A stretch of DNA of 16,467 bases from positions 1-16,467 of the forward strand of contig JALUMZ010000017.1 of NCBI GenBank assembly GCA_027055635.1, written 5' to 3'. Of this stretch, positions 6,467 through 13,222 are shown piece by piece (position 1 is the first letter of the stretch; each line of letters starts with the position of its first letter). This stretch comes from Campylobacteraceae bacterium. Lineage in GTDB: Bacteria; Campylobacterota; Campylobacteria; Campylobacterales; Sulfurospirillaceae. The translations under genes and the position numbers were made by a program. Below the pieces are notes generated by a model, which saw nothing but the letters and a program-made list of their open reading frames with translations, made no database searches and was not told the DNA's origin.

Positions 6467-6883
6467 CTATCTCATGCCACCTCTGCCATGACCGCCACCG
6501 TGACCACCCATGCTACCGCTAGAGCCACCTTCTTCAGAATCCATGCCACCGCCAAAGCCGCCTTCTTCAGAATCCATGCCACCGCCTAGTCCTTCACCTG
6601 TTCCGCCTCTTGCTTCACCCATGCTTCCTTCACCACTGCCATCTCTAGCAGCCTCGCCATGAGATTCACCTTTGGCATTTGCTCCTGGAGTAATACCTAA
6701 CTCTTCTCTCTCATCAGTTGTCATAGAGGATACTCTGCTTTGAAGTTCCGCTCTAAAATCTGCTTGCTCTTCGGTAGCAACTGTTCCTCTTGCACTTACT
6801 AAGTCTTCAGTACTCATTGAGCTGAAATCTGTAGCATTTAATGCTCCTGCTGCTAAGATTGCAGCTAAAATAACTCTTTTCAT
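6467..6883 (-). CDS. DUF1104-like exported protein with Gly/His/Met-rich tail
   Basis: A 138-residue exported protein. A signal peptide of about 17 residues (MKRVILAAILAAGALNA) is followed by DFSSMSTEDLVSARGTV and a MTTDEREELG segment (about 54-63), the pattern of the DUF1104 family of small periplasmic proteins in Campylobacterota. Residues 70-138 form a low-complexity tail with two tandem 11-residue repeats around GGGMDSEEGG, ending in a His/Gly/Met run (GGHGGGHGRGGMR). Such a tail could bind transition metals, but this is not shown. AAGGAG precedes the ATG. It diverges from the response-regulator gene, and a GTAAC direct repeat lies in its -35 region, so it is a likely target of that system. 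Its 3' end abuts a MITE-like element. The function is unknown. Confidence 0.8.
   Translation of the reverse strand: MKRVILAAILAAGALNATDFSSMSTEDLVSARGTVATEEQADFRAELQSRVSSMTTDEREELGITPGANAKGESHGEAARDGSGEGSMGEARGGTGEGLGGGMDSEEGGFGGGMDSEEGGSSGSMGGHGGGHGRGGMR
6524..6586. repeat. 33-bp tandem repeat within the Gly-rich tail coding region
   Basis: Two 30-bp blocks (6524-6553 and 6557-6586) are identical but for one base and lie 33 bp apart, encoding two copies of an 11-residue unit. The period keeps the frame, so unit number could vary without breaking the protein. Confidence 0.8.
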
Positions 6884-6913
6884 CTTTTCTCCTTGTTTGG
6901 TTTTGATGGTGAA

Positions 6914-6919
6914 ATTATG
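6914..6919 (-). promoter_or_regulatory. candidate -10 box for the DUF1104 gene
   Basis: On the minus strand this reads CATAAT, 30 bases before the start codon at 6883. The GTAAC direct repeat (6930-6945) overlaps the -35 position, the usual place for an OmpR-type activator. Confidence 0.45.
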
Positions 6920-6929
6920 ACACAGGAGT

Positions 6930-6945
6930 GTTACTTAAATGTTAC
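6930..6945. promoter_or_regulatory. GTTAC-N6-GTTAC direct repeat, candidate response-regulator box
   Basis: GTTAC at 6930-6934 and again at 6941-6945 are spaced 11 bp apart, one helical turn, as OmpR/PhoB-type dimers prefer. The repeat lies between the divergent DUF1104 and response-regulator genes. Related TAAC pairs occur at 7005-7019 and 8706-8725. Confidence 0.5.
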
Positions 6946-6979
6946 CTTATTTATACTATACCTTGTTGAGTAAAAAAGG

Positions 6980-6985
6980 TATAAT
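6980..6985 (+). promoter_or_regulatory. -10 promoter box for the two-component operon
   Basis: TATAAT gives a start near 6992 and a leader of about 60 bases. That leader contains the intact dispersed repeat (6999-7044). Confidence 0.55.
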
Positions 6986-6998
6986 ACTAATTGACTTT

Positions 6999-7044
6999 AA
7001 GTATCTAACCAGAAGTAACACCAATTAATAAAAGTCAGGAAAGG
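6999..7044 (+). repeat. dispersed repeat, intact copy 2, in the response-regulator leader
   Basis: The first 30 bases match the reverse complement of 311-340 at 29 positions. The match extends to about 41 of 46 once the MITE in copy 1 is removed. It includes CTAAC (7005-7009) and GTAAC (7015-7019), ten bases apart, and ends in the AGGAAAGG part of the ribosome site. It may be a shared leader or operator rather than a mobile sequence. Confidence 0.7.
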
Positions 7045-7052
7045 AGTATATT

Positions 7053-7688
7053 TTGTATAGCATCTTATTGCTTGAAGATGATGAGATATTGTCTCAAACG
7101 ATTAAAGAGTTATTGGAATCTGAAAACTATAGAGTAGTTATCGCCAAAAATGGAAATATTGCATTAGATTTAACATTTGAGACACAATTTGATCTCTATC
7201 TTTTAGATGTAAATGTCCCTTTTCTAAATGGTTTTGATTTTTTAGAAGAGTTAAGAGACAGCGGTGATACTACCCCTGCTTTTTTTATCACTGCCCTAAG
7301 AGATATAGATTCTTTATCGCGAGGCTTCAAAGTTGGAGCTGATGATTATATAAAAAAACCTTTTGATTTTGATGAACTGCTCATAAGAATCGGTGCAAAA
7401 TTAAAACTCGATGAGGGTATTTTGGCTTATGGTGATATAGAGTATAAAGTAGCAACAGACGAAATTAAAAAAGATGGTAAAACAGTAGAGATACCATTAG
7501 TAGATAAGCATATATTTTTACTCTTCTTAAAAAATATAGATAAAATAGTAGATAAAAATAGGCTATTTGAAATGATGGAGAAACCAACCGACTTAGCTTT
7601 AAGGGTCCATATATCTAAGATAAAGAGACTTCTATCTATAGATATAGCAAACATAAGAGGCGTAGGATACAAACTTGAAAAAATATGA
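7053..7688 (+). CDS. OmpR/PhoB-type response regulator
   Basis: A 211-residue two-component regulator. The receiver domain (about 1-118) has the acidic pair D9-D10, the phosphate acceptor D52 in LLDVNVP, T80 in ITA and K102 in KKPF. The C-terminal part (about 125-211) is a short winged-helix DNA-binding domain ending in RGVGYKLEKI, the usual OmpR-family finish. The start is TTG, chosen because a strong ribosome site, AGGAAAGGAG, ends five bases before it and no ATG lies nearby. The gene overlaps the kinase gene by 14 bases. Adjacent GTAAC repeats suggest control of its own operon and of the divergent DUF1104 gene. The inducing signal is not known. Confidence 0.92.
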   Translation: MYSILLLEDDEILSQTIKELLESENYRVVIAKNGNIALDLTFETQFDLYLLDVNVPFLNGFDFLEELRDSGDTTPAFFITALRDIDSLSRGFKVGADDYIKKPFDFDELLIRIGAKLKLDEGILAYGDIEYKVATDEIKKDGKTVEIPLVDKHIFLLFLKNIDKIVDKNRLFEMMEKPTDLALRVHISKIKRLLSIDIANIRGVGYKLEKI

Positions 7689-8706
7689 AATAGAGTCATT
7701 TCTTAAGAGTTTCATCCTCTTTTTCTCAACACTTCTTATCTTAAATGCTGTCATTTTTTGGCTCTATCATGAGGAGCAAAAGAGGGTATTGCAAGAAGAT
7801 ATATTTAACAAAATTAAAATATACAACTATACATTTAAAGATAAAGATATAAAAATCAAGCTTGTCCCCATGAGAAAGAAGAGTGAGCTCTATGCTCTAC
7901 ATGTAACAAATCACGATATATTTGCCTATTTTGATATTCCAACATCCAAAAAGAGCAGTTTAAAAATTATCTACTCATATAAAATTTATAAAAGCAATCT
8001 GCAAAATTTATTGAAAAAAAACTTACTCTATTTCTTCATAAGTAGCCTTGTGCTTCTCCTTTTATCGATCATATATTCCCTCTACTCTATCAAACCATTG
8101 AGAAATGCTCTATATCTACTAGATGAATTTCTTAAGGATATAATTCATGATTTGAATACTCCTGTTTCATCTATACTCTTAAACCTTAGAATCTTAAAAA
8201 AGAAAAATTCAAATGATGCGATACAAAGAATAGAGTTTTCAACAAAAAAAATAGGGTCTTTATATAATAATCTTGAGTCCATGATAAAAGAGGAGCCTCT
8301 ACATGTAGAGAGCATAGATATATCATCCATACTTCATGAAAAGATAGAGTATTTCAATTATCTCTACCCGGATATAACATTTAAAACAGATATAAAAAGT
8401 AGATTTTTAAAAACCTCACAAAATGAATTTTCTAGAATCATAGATAATCTCATATCAAATGCTTGCAAATATAATAAAACAAATGGTAAAATATCTATAT
8501 ATATTGATGAAAAAATAGTTAAAATAGAGGATACCGGCATAGGTATAAAAAACTGCTCCAAGGTTTTTAACAGATTTTACAAAGAGGGCGACAGAGGCAT
8601 GGGCTTGGGACTAGATATAGTAAAAAAAATGTGTAATAAACTGGGGTATGGTATTCAAATAAAAAGCAAGTTGGATGTAGGAACAAAAGTTAAAATAACA
8701 CTGTAG
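7675..8706 (+). CDS. membrane sensor histidine kinase
   Basis: A 343-residue partner kinase. Membrane segments lie at about 13-31 and 117-137, enclosing a roughly 85-residue periplasmic sensor region with no recognised domain. The phosphorylation site is H158 in DIIHDLNTP, a variant H-box (HDLNTP rather than HELRTP) seen in several epsilonproteobacterial kinases. The ATPase domain has the N-box DNLISNACKYN, G1 DTGIGI and G2 GMGLGL. No HAMP domain is clear between the second membrane segment and the H-box. The start is TTG inside the regulator gene, giving a 14-base overlap. It contains palindrome copy 3 (LHVE, residues 209-212) and an eleven-base partial copy near 7895. Confidence 0.9.
   Translation: MKKYEIESFLKSFILFFSTLLILNAVIFWLYHEEQKRVLQEDIFNKIKIYNYTFKDKDIKIKLVPMRKKSELYALHVTNHDIFAYFDIPTSKKSSLKIIYSYKIYKSNLQNLLKKNLLYFFISSLVLLLLSIIYSLYSIKPLRNALYLLDEFLKDIIHDLNTPVSSILLNLRILKKKNSNDAIQRIEFSTKKIGSLYNNLESMIKEEPLHVESIDISSILHEKIEYFNYLYPDITFKTDIKSRFLKTSQNEFSRIIDNLISNACKYNKTNGKISIYIDEKIVKIEDTGIGIKNCSKVFNRFYKEGDRGMGLGLDIVKKMCNKLGYGIQIKSKLDVGTKVKITL
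8297..8310. repeat. iterated palindrome CTCTACATGTAGAG, copy 3
   Basis: A perfect 14-bp palindrome in the histidine kinase gene, read as CTA CAT GTA GAG (Leu-His-Val-Glu). A partial copy, CTCTACATGTA, lies at 7895-7905 in the same gene. Confidence 0.85.
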
Positions 8707-8725
8707 TAACACTTTTTTACTAACA
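8706..8725. promoter_or_regulatory. GTAACA / CTAACA pair upstream of the secreted-protein gene
   Basis: GTAACA (8706-8711) and CTAACA (8720-8725) lie 14 bases apart between the kinase stop and the next gene. The same stretch also reads as a 6-bp inverted repeat, TAGTAA/TTACTA, so either a regulator box or a weak structure is possible. Confidence 0.35.
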
Positions 8726-8749
8726 TAGCACTACGCAAGGAGGAAAATA

Positions 8750-9178
8750 ATGAAAATTTTAATTTTTAGTGTACTATTATCTCTTTTTAGCATACTTTAT
8801 GCTGATGATAATATCCAATCTATAGCTAGAGATATTAAAAAAAGCAAAAGTATTGATGAATTGATAGAAAAAATGAACAGGGCACAAGAGAGATATAGAT
8901 ACATGTATATGAATGCGATCAAATCAAAAATCATATCTCTTAAAGAGGAGAGTAGAGAAAAAGCTATGGATGATGTTATAGAAAAAATGCACGAATCTGA
9001 AAGGGGAATGGAGCATCAAGAAAATAAACATGGTTTTAATGGTGATAAAACCGGCAATATGAATAGTGCAAAAGATGAAGGTGGATTTGGTGGCAATGGC
9101 GATATGGGTGGCAATTTAGATGGTGACATGGGTGAGAACTCCGGTGGTGGTCATGGAGGCATGGGTGGACATCGCTAA
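8750..9178 (+). CDS. small exported protein with Gly/His/Met-rich tail
   Basis: A 142-residue exported protein of no family I recognise. An 18-residue signal peptide ends at ILYA before DDNIQS. Residues 20-85 are charged and helical, with many Lys, Glu and Met (for example NRAQERYRYMYMN). Residues about 86-142 are a Gly/Asp/Asn/Met/His-rich tail ending in GGGHGGMGGHR, very like the tail of the divergent DUF1104 protein. A strong AAGGAGG precedes the ATG. It lies 43 bases after the kinase gene and is probably in the same operon or regulon. A metal-binding or surface role is possible from composition only. The 3' end overlaps the lipoprotein gene. Confidence 0.78.
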   Translation: MKILIFSVLLSLFSILYADDNIQSIARDIKKSKSIDELIEKMNRAQERYRYMYMNAIKSKIISLKEESREKAMDDVIEKMHESERGMEHQENKHGFNGDKTGNMNSAKDEGGFGGNGDMGGNLDGDMGENSGGGHGGMGGHR

Positions 9179-9383
9179 CATAAAATCAAAAATTATTTTT
9201 CTAACAGCACTACTTCTCCTTTGCAATGGCTGTTCTTCAAAAAATTTAAGATTAGATTCTGACAATGATGGTGTAGCAGATATATATGATAAATGTAAAA
9301 ATACACCTTTTCTAGAACTTGTTGATTCAAAAGGGTGTTCTATAAAACTATCGCATATAAAGAAACAAAAAAGTAATTTTTAG
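9165..9383 (+). CDS. small lipoprotein with a thrombospondin type 3 calcium loop
   Basis: A 72-residue protein from the GTG at 9165, chosen because GGAGG lies exactly five bases upstream; the same frame could also begin at ATG 9153 or 9120. The N-terminal hydrophobic segment ends in LLLLCNGCSS, a plausible but imperfect lipobox with the modified cysteine near residue 22. The body carries SDNDGVADIYDKCKNTP, a thrombospondin type 3 repeat like those in the linker of OmpA/OprF porins, with Asp residues placed to bind calcium. The beta-barrel and OmpA peptidoglycan domains are absent, so this is either a free-standing mini-protein or a remnant. It overlaps the upstream gene by 14 bases and is probably translationally coupled. 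Confidence 0.65.
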   Translation: MDIANIKSKIIFLTALLLLCNGCSSKNLRLDSDNDGVADIYDKCKNTPFLELVDSKGCSIKLSHIKKQKSNF

Positions 9384-9384
9384 A

Positions 9385-9390
9385 TAAAAT
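9385..9390 (+). promoter_or_regulatory. candidate -10 box for the hisZ-purA block
   Basis: TAAAAT in a GATAAAATAG context resembles the box before the DUF507 gene. It would give a leader of about 45 bases. A TATAAA at 9426-9431 is an alternative. Confidence 0.3.
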
Positions 9391-9442
9391 AGTGAGCATT
9401 TTGTCAAAAGAGTGGCAAAAGAGCATATAAAAAGTAGTAATC

Positions 9443-10282
9443 ATGATATACGAACACGAAATACCGACAGGAAGTAAACTCTACTTCGGTAAAAGTGCAA
9501 AGCTAAAAAGAGAGATAGAGAGCAGTGCTAGTAAAATCTTTATACAAAAAGGGTTTGAAGAGATAGTTACACCATTTCTATCTTATCATCAACATGGACA
9601 TATATCCGAAAAAGAACTTATACGATTTGGAGATGAGTCAAACCATATCCTGTCTCTAAGAGCAGACAGCACTATGGATGTAGTGAGACTTATGAATAAA
9701 AGATTGGGTCGCAGTATAGTCCAAGATAGATGGTTTTACATACAACCTGTCTTTAAATTCCCAAGTTTTGAGATAAATCAAATAGGTGCAGAGTTTGTAG
9801 GTGCTAAAAACCTTGGATTTGGCATAGACATAAGCTCTGTCATATTTAGTGAATTTAAGCTATCTCCACTTCTTCAGGTATGTAACATAAATATACCAAA
9901 TATCCTCGCTAAAAAGTTTGATTTGGATATAGAGATTTTTGAAAAAGCAGAGATTGGAAAACTACTTTCATTAGATATCCAATGGCTCAACAAATTAGTA
10001 AAAACAGAGACCCTACAACAGCTAGACGAAGTGATAGAGTTAGCACCAAACGATATAAAAACAGAATTGACTAAAATGAGAGATATGAATCAAAAGATAA
10101 CATATAACAAAGTTGTATTTTCACCCCTATACTATGCCAAGATGAGGTATTATGATGGTCTTTTCTTTAGATTTATAGAAAAAAATCTCACTCTAGGACT
10201 TGGTGGAAATTATGAGTGTGATGGGGTCAAATCAGCTGGTTTTGCTCTATACACAGATGCAATTATAGATATTTTAATATAA
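9443..10282 (+). CDS. hisZ: ATP phosphoribosyltransferase regulatory subunit HisZ
   Basis: A 279-residue protein resembling the catalytic core of histidyl-tRNA synthetase without the anticodon domain, as expected for HisZ. HisZ pairs with short-form HisG, which catalyses the first step of histidine synthesis (ATP plus PRPP), and relays histidine feedback. Visible core motifs are the class II motif 2-like segment QDRWFYIQPVFKF (about 94-106), the N-terminal motif 1 region ending in VTPFLSY, and the glycine-rich end LGLGGNYECDG. It is shorter than typical HisZ (about 300-400), as is common in Campylobacterota. The ribosome site is weak. It lies 11 bases before purA. A true synthetase is unlikely because the C-terminal domain is missing. 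Confidence 0.85.
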   Translation: MIYEHEIPTGSKLYFGKSAKLKREIESSASKIFIQKGFEEIVTPFLSYHQHGHISEKELIRFGDESNHILSLRADSTMDVVRLMNKRLGRSIVQDRWFYIQPVFKFPSFEINQIGAEFVGAKNLGFGIDISSVIFSEFKLSPLLQVCNINIPNILAKKFDLDIEIFEKAEIGKLLSLDIQWLNKLVKTETLQQLDEVIELAPNDIKTELTKMRDMNQKITYNKVVFSPLYYAKMRYYDGLFFRFIEKNLTLGLGGNYECDGVKSAGFALYTDAIIDILI

Positions 10283-10293
10283 AGAGAGAAGTT

Positions 10294-11550
10294 ATGAAAA
10301 CTAAAGCAAATTTGATAGTAGGAATTCAGTGGGGAGATGAGGGAAAAGGCAAGATTGTAGATTTGATGGCACAAAATTATGATGTTGTTTGCAGATACCA
10401 AGGCGGACACAATGCAGGACATACCATAGTCGTAGGAGATAGAACTCTCGCTCTGCATCTAATACCATCTGGAGTACTAAATCCAAAAGCCATCAATATC
10501 ATCGGCAACGGTGTTGTTATATCTCCAAAAGCCCTAATAGAAGAGATGGAACAATTTGGAGAGAGTTTAGAAAATAGACTCTTTATAAGCGATAAAGCCC
10601 ATATGATACTCGACCATCACATCTCGATAGACCAAGCTAGAGAGAAGCTAAGAGGAGCAAAAGCGATAGGTACAACAGGAAGAGGAATAGGACCGGCTTA
10701 CGGAAGTAAAATAGAGAGAAGCGGTCATCGTATGGGTGAGTTAAGGGACACAACAAAATTAGCACAAAATTTAGTGGATTATTTTGATACTTATAGAGCT
10801 ATATTTGACGCTATGGAGATAAAAACACCAAATTTTGATGAGCTTAAAATAGAGTTAGATGAGTTTGCAAATATACTCCTACCTTATGTACAAGACACAA
10901 CAGCTCTTGTATGGAAATCACTTGATGAAAATAAAAAGGTACTCTTAGAGGGTGCTCAGGGTACTCTTTTGGATATAGACCACGGAACTTATCCATTTGT
11001 CACTAGCTCATCTACCATAAGCGCTGGGGCTTGTATCGGTTTAGGGCTGAATCCAAAAGATATAGGAGAGGTGACAGGAATCGTAAAAGCATACTGTACC
11101 AGGGTTGGAAATGGACCTTTTCCGACAGAAGATTTTGGTGATGATGGAGAGATGTTAGGCAAAAACGGTCATGAGTTTGGAACTACAACGGGAAGACCAA
11201 GAAGATGTGGCTGGTTTGATGCCGTAGCAGTCAAATATGCTAGCAGATTAAATGGATGTGACCAACTAGCATTGATGAAACTAGATGTTTTGGATGGTTT
11301 TGAAAAAGTCAAGATATGCACTGCCTACGAAATAGATGGAAAAAGAGTAGAGACTCTTCCTCAGTCGTTAGAGAATATAACTCCTATCTATGAAGAGTTT
11401 GACGGGTGGAAAAATTCAAAAGGTGTTAGCACTTATGAAGATTTACCAAAAAATGCAAAAGATTATGTTAAAAAGATAGAAGAGTTAACAGGTACAAAAG
11501 TGGGGCTTATCTCAACAGGACCTAAAAGAGACGAGACGATAGTATTGTAA
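10294..11550 (+). CDS. purA: adenylosuccinate synthetase
   Basis: A 418-residue full-length PurA, which condenses IMP and aspartate with GTP to form adenylosuccinate, the first committed step to AMP. The phosphate-binding loop QWGDEGKGK (12-20) holds the catalytic D15, and HNAGHT (39-44) holds the catalytic H43. Also present are TTGRGIGPAY, the EGAQGTLLDIDHGTYPFVTSS segment (split here only by its length), TTGRPRRCGWFD and the final GPKRDETI. Length and motifs are complete. It is followed after three bases by the FliJ-like gene, an order familiar from Helicobacter, where purA also precedes flagellar genes. Confidence 0.97.
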   Translation: MKTKANLIVGIQWGDEGKGKIVDLMAQNYDVVCRYQGGHNAGHTIVVGDRTLALHLIPSGVLNPKAINIIGNGVVISPKALIEEMEQFGESLENRLFISDKAHMILDHHISIDQAREKLRGAKAIGTTGRGIGPAYGSKIERSGHRMGELRDTTKLAQNLVDYFDTYRAIFDAMEIKTPNFDELKIELDEFANILLPYVQDTTALVWKSLDENKKVLLEGAQGTLLDIDHGTYPFVTSSSTISAGACIGLGLNPKDIGEVTGIVKAYCTRVGNGPFPTEDFGDDGEMLGKNGHEFGTTTGRPRRCGWFDAVAVKYASRLNGCDQLALMKLDVLDGFEKVKICTAYEIDGKRVETLPQSLENITPIYEEFDGWKNSKGVSTYEDLPKNAKDYVKKIEELTGTKVGLISTGPKRDETIVL

Positions 11551-11553
11551 TAT

Positions 11554-11973
11554 ATGTCATCTATCTACTCCAAAATAACTAAAATTAACAAACAAAAAGT
11601 AGATAAGATAGAGAGTGAACTTTTTATTTTAAAATCTAATATCAAAAAGATAAAAGCAGATATAGAAGATATATACTCATCTATCTCTGCTCTAACAATT
11701 CCCAAGCAAGGGGAGTATAAAGAGGTAAATGCCTTTAGAGAGAGAAGAAGGTTGTTAAATACTCAAAAAGAGAGACTTTCATATGATCTAGAAACGAACA
11801 ATTTAAATCTCAAAAAGAAGCAACTAGAGTATAAAAAGGCCAAACTAGAGTATGAGAAGATAAAACATCTTGAAGAACAAGAGATAGCAAAAAAGCTCAT
11901 AAAAATAAAAAAAGATGAGCAAAAAGAGTTAGATGAGGTTTCTAACATGCTTTTTAAAAGGAGTGAATATTGA
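11554..11973 (+). CDS. FliJ-like coiled-coil protein
   Basis: A 139-residue protein that is almost entirely charged heptad sequence, with Lys/Glu-rich coiled coils at about 12-45 and 65-130. Size, composition and position directly after purA and before a MotE-like gene match the FliJ-like protein of the Helicobacter purA region. FliJ acts in the cytoplasm as a chaperone and escort for the flagellar type III export ATPase. Sequence alone cannot separate FliJ from other coiled coils, so the assignment leans on context. The ribosome site is poor and lies within the purA end, so coupling is likely. Its stop overlaps the next TTG start (TTGA). Confidence 0.6.
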   Translation: MSSIYSKITKINKQKVDKIESELFILKSNIKKIKADIEDIYSSISALTIPKQGEYKEVNAFRERRRLLNTQKERLSYDLETNNLNLKKKQLEYKKAKLEYEKIKHLEEQEIAKKLIKIKKDEQKELDEVSNMLFKRSEY

Positions 11974-12500
11974 AAACAATTTTTTTATTATTATCTTTTG
12001 TGATATTTTCTTATGCACAAAGTGTTGACTGCAACCAAGTCTTTGAGAGTAGAAAATCTGAGCTTCTTAAAGATATAGAGAATATAGATGAAGCTAGACA
12101 ATCTTTTGAAGCACTAAAAGCTGCCTCAAATGCACTTTTTGAAAAACAAAGAGCCCATATAAAAGAGGAAAATCAGAAAATAAAAGCAAAAAATTTAGAA
12201 CTTGAAAAAAAGAAAAAAGAGATAAAAGAGCTCATAGCAAAAAATAAAAAACTTTTAGAAAACATAAAAAATGCAAAAGATGATAAACTGAGTGAAACTT
12301 ACAGCAAGATGAAAGATTCTGTCGCAGCATCAGTTCTTGAAGCTATGGATACTGAACAGGCAACTGCTATTATCTTTACGCTTCCTGCTAAAAAAATCTC
12401 AAAAATATTTGCCAAAATGGATCCAAAAAAAGCATCACAAATAACACTTCGTCTTCAAAAAGGAGCACCTTTTAATACAAACCATACCAAAAAGCCATAA
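11970..12500 (+). CDS. MotE-like exported coiled-coil protein (flagellum-associated)
   Basis: A 176-residue exported protein. A signal peptide of 16 residues ends at FSYA. A long coiled coil follows at about 40-110 and then a C-terminal MgtE N-domain-like helical repeat (about 118-165) with VLEAMDTEQATAIIFTLP and IFAKMDPKKASQITLRL. This arrangement is that of the MotE/COG3334 group of periplasmic flagellar proteins, which assist the stator or periplasmic motor parts. The start is TTG, overlapping the previous stop, with AAAAGGAG ten bases upstream. The pairing with a FliJ-like gene supports a flagellar role; the exact partner is not shown. Confidence 0.72.
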   Translation: MKTIFLLLSFVIFSYAQSVDCNQVFESRKSELLKDIENIDEARQSFEALKAASNALFEKQRAHIKEENQKIKAKNLELEKKKKEIKELIAKNKKLLENIKNAKDDKLSETYSKMKDSVAASVLEAMDTEQATAIIFTLPAKKISKIFAKMDPKKASQITLRLQKGAPFNTNHTKKP

Positions 12501-12509
12501 GTATAAACA

Positions 12510-13124
12510 ATGGACTTCATAACCACTTTAACTTTTTTGGGTGCTATATTTATCTTCATGGCAACCCCGGGACCCGGGGTCTTGGCTGTCGTTTCAAGAG
12601 CCCTTAGTTCTGGTTTTTTGCATGCTTTTTTTATGTCTATCGGTATGGTTTTTGGAGATATTGTTTTTTTACTGCTCGCTATTTTTGGCTTGAGTGTTAT
12701 CGCTTCAACATACTCTACAATCTTTGCAATTATAAAAATTTTAGGAGGTATATATCTTATCTATCTAGGATTTAGAGTATATATGTCAAAAACATCCCAC
12801 TTTAACACAGGTACAATAAAGAGTAAAAATTTTATAAATGATTTTATCTCAGGGCTATTTATAACTCTTGGAAATCCCAAAGTTATAGCCTTTTATATAG
12901 GCTTTTTACCCACATTTGTTAATCTCTCAAAACTAACTTATAAAGATACCTGCTTAGTAGTTTCTCTAGTTCTATCTACCCTCTTAACCATACTTGTATC
13001 ATACGCATATTTTGCATCAAAAGCAAAAATTGCTATAAAAAAGCCTAAAATCCAAAATATTCTCAATAAAACATCCGGTGGCATTATGATGCTTATTGGT
13101 GGCTTATTGATTCTAAAACAATAG
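12510..13124 (+). CDS. LysE/RhtB family amino-acid exporter
   Basis: A 204-residue inner-membrane protein with about six hydrophobic segments, the usual size and topology of LysE/RhtB translocators, which export amino acids or related small molecules. Family marks are MATPGPG (17-23) in the first segment, YLIYLGFRVY after the third, and LGNPKV (119-124) in the middle. Substrate cannot be predicted. The ribosome site is weak and the gene follows the MotE-like gene after nine bases. A terminator hairpin begins at its stop codon, so it probably ends this transcription unit. Confidence 0.85.
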   Translation: MDFITTLTFLGAIFIFMATPGPGVLAVVSRALSSGFLHAFFMSIGMVFGDIVFLLLAIFGLSVIASTYSTIFAIIKILGGIYLIYLGFRVYMSKTSHFNTGTIKSKNFINDFISGLFITLGNPKVIAFYIGFLPTFVNLSKLTYKDTCLVVSLVLSTLLTILVSYAYFASKAKIAIKKPKIQNILNKTSGGIMMLIGGLLILKQ

Positions 13125-13156
13125 TCACAATACTAAAATATTTTTGTGACATTTTT
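13124..13156 (+). terminator. rho-independent terminator after the LysE-family gene
   Basis: The stem GTCACAA (13124-13130) pairs with TTGTGAC (13144-13150) and is followed by ATTTTT. The loop itself contains the complementary AAAATATTTT. The stem begins at the last base of the stop codon. Confidence 0.6.
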
Positions 13157-13187
13157 CTATATAAACAGATATTTACCTAACTTTGGA

Positions 13188-13193
13188 TAAAAT
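13188..13193 (+). promoter_or_regulatory. candidate -10 box for the DUF507-carA unit
   Basis: TAAAAT, in the context TTGGATAAAATG, lies 29 bases before the ATG at 13223 and just after a terminator, which supports a new transcription start here. Confidence 0.45.
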
Positions 13194-13222
13194 GTAAAAA
13201 ATCTAAATAATAAGGTTGATTG

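Noticed and set aside
7006..7022. A CACCA end in the dispersed repeat that might mark a tRNA or attachment site
   Set aside because: No acceptor stem, anticodon or T-loop can be built around it in either copy.
9120..9164. An earlier start for the lipoprotein gene at ATG 9120 or 9153
   Set aside because: The extra residues are the out-of-frame reading of a Gly-rich coding region, and GTG 9165 has GGAGG at ideal spacing. It remains possible.
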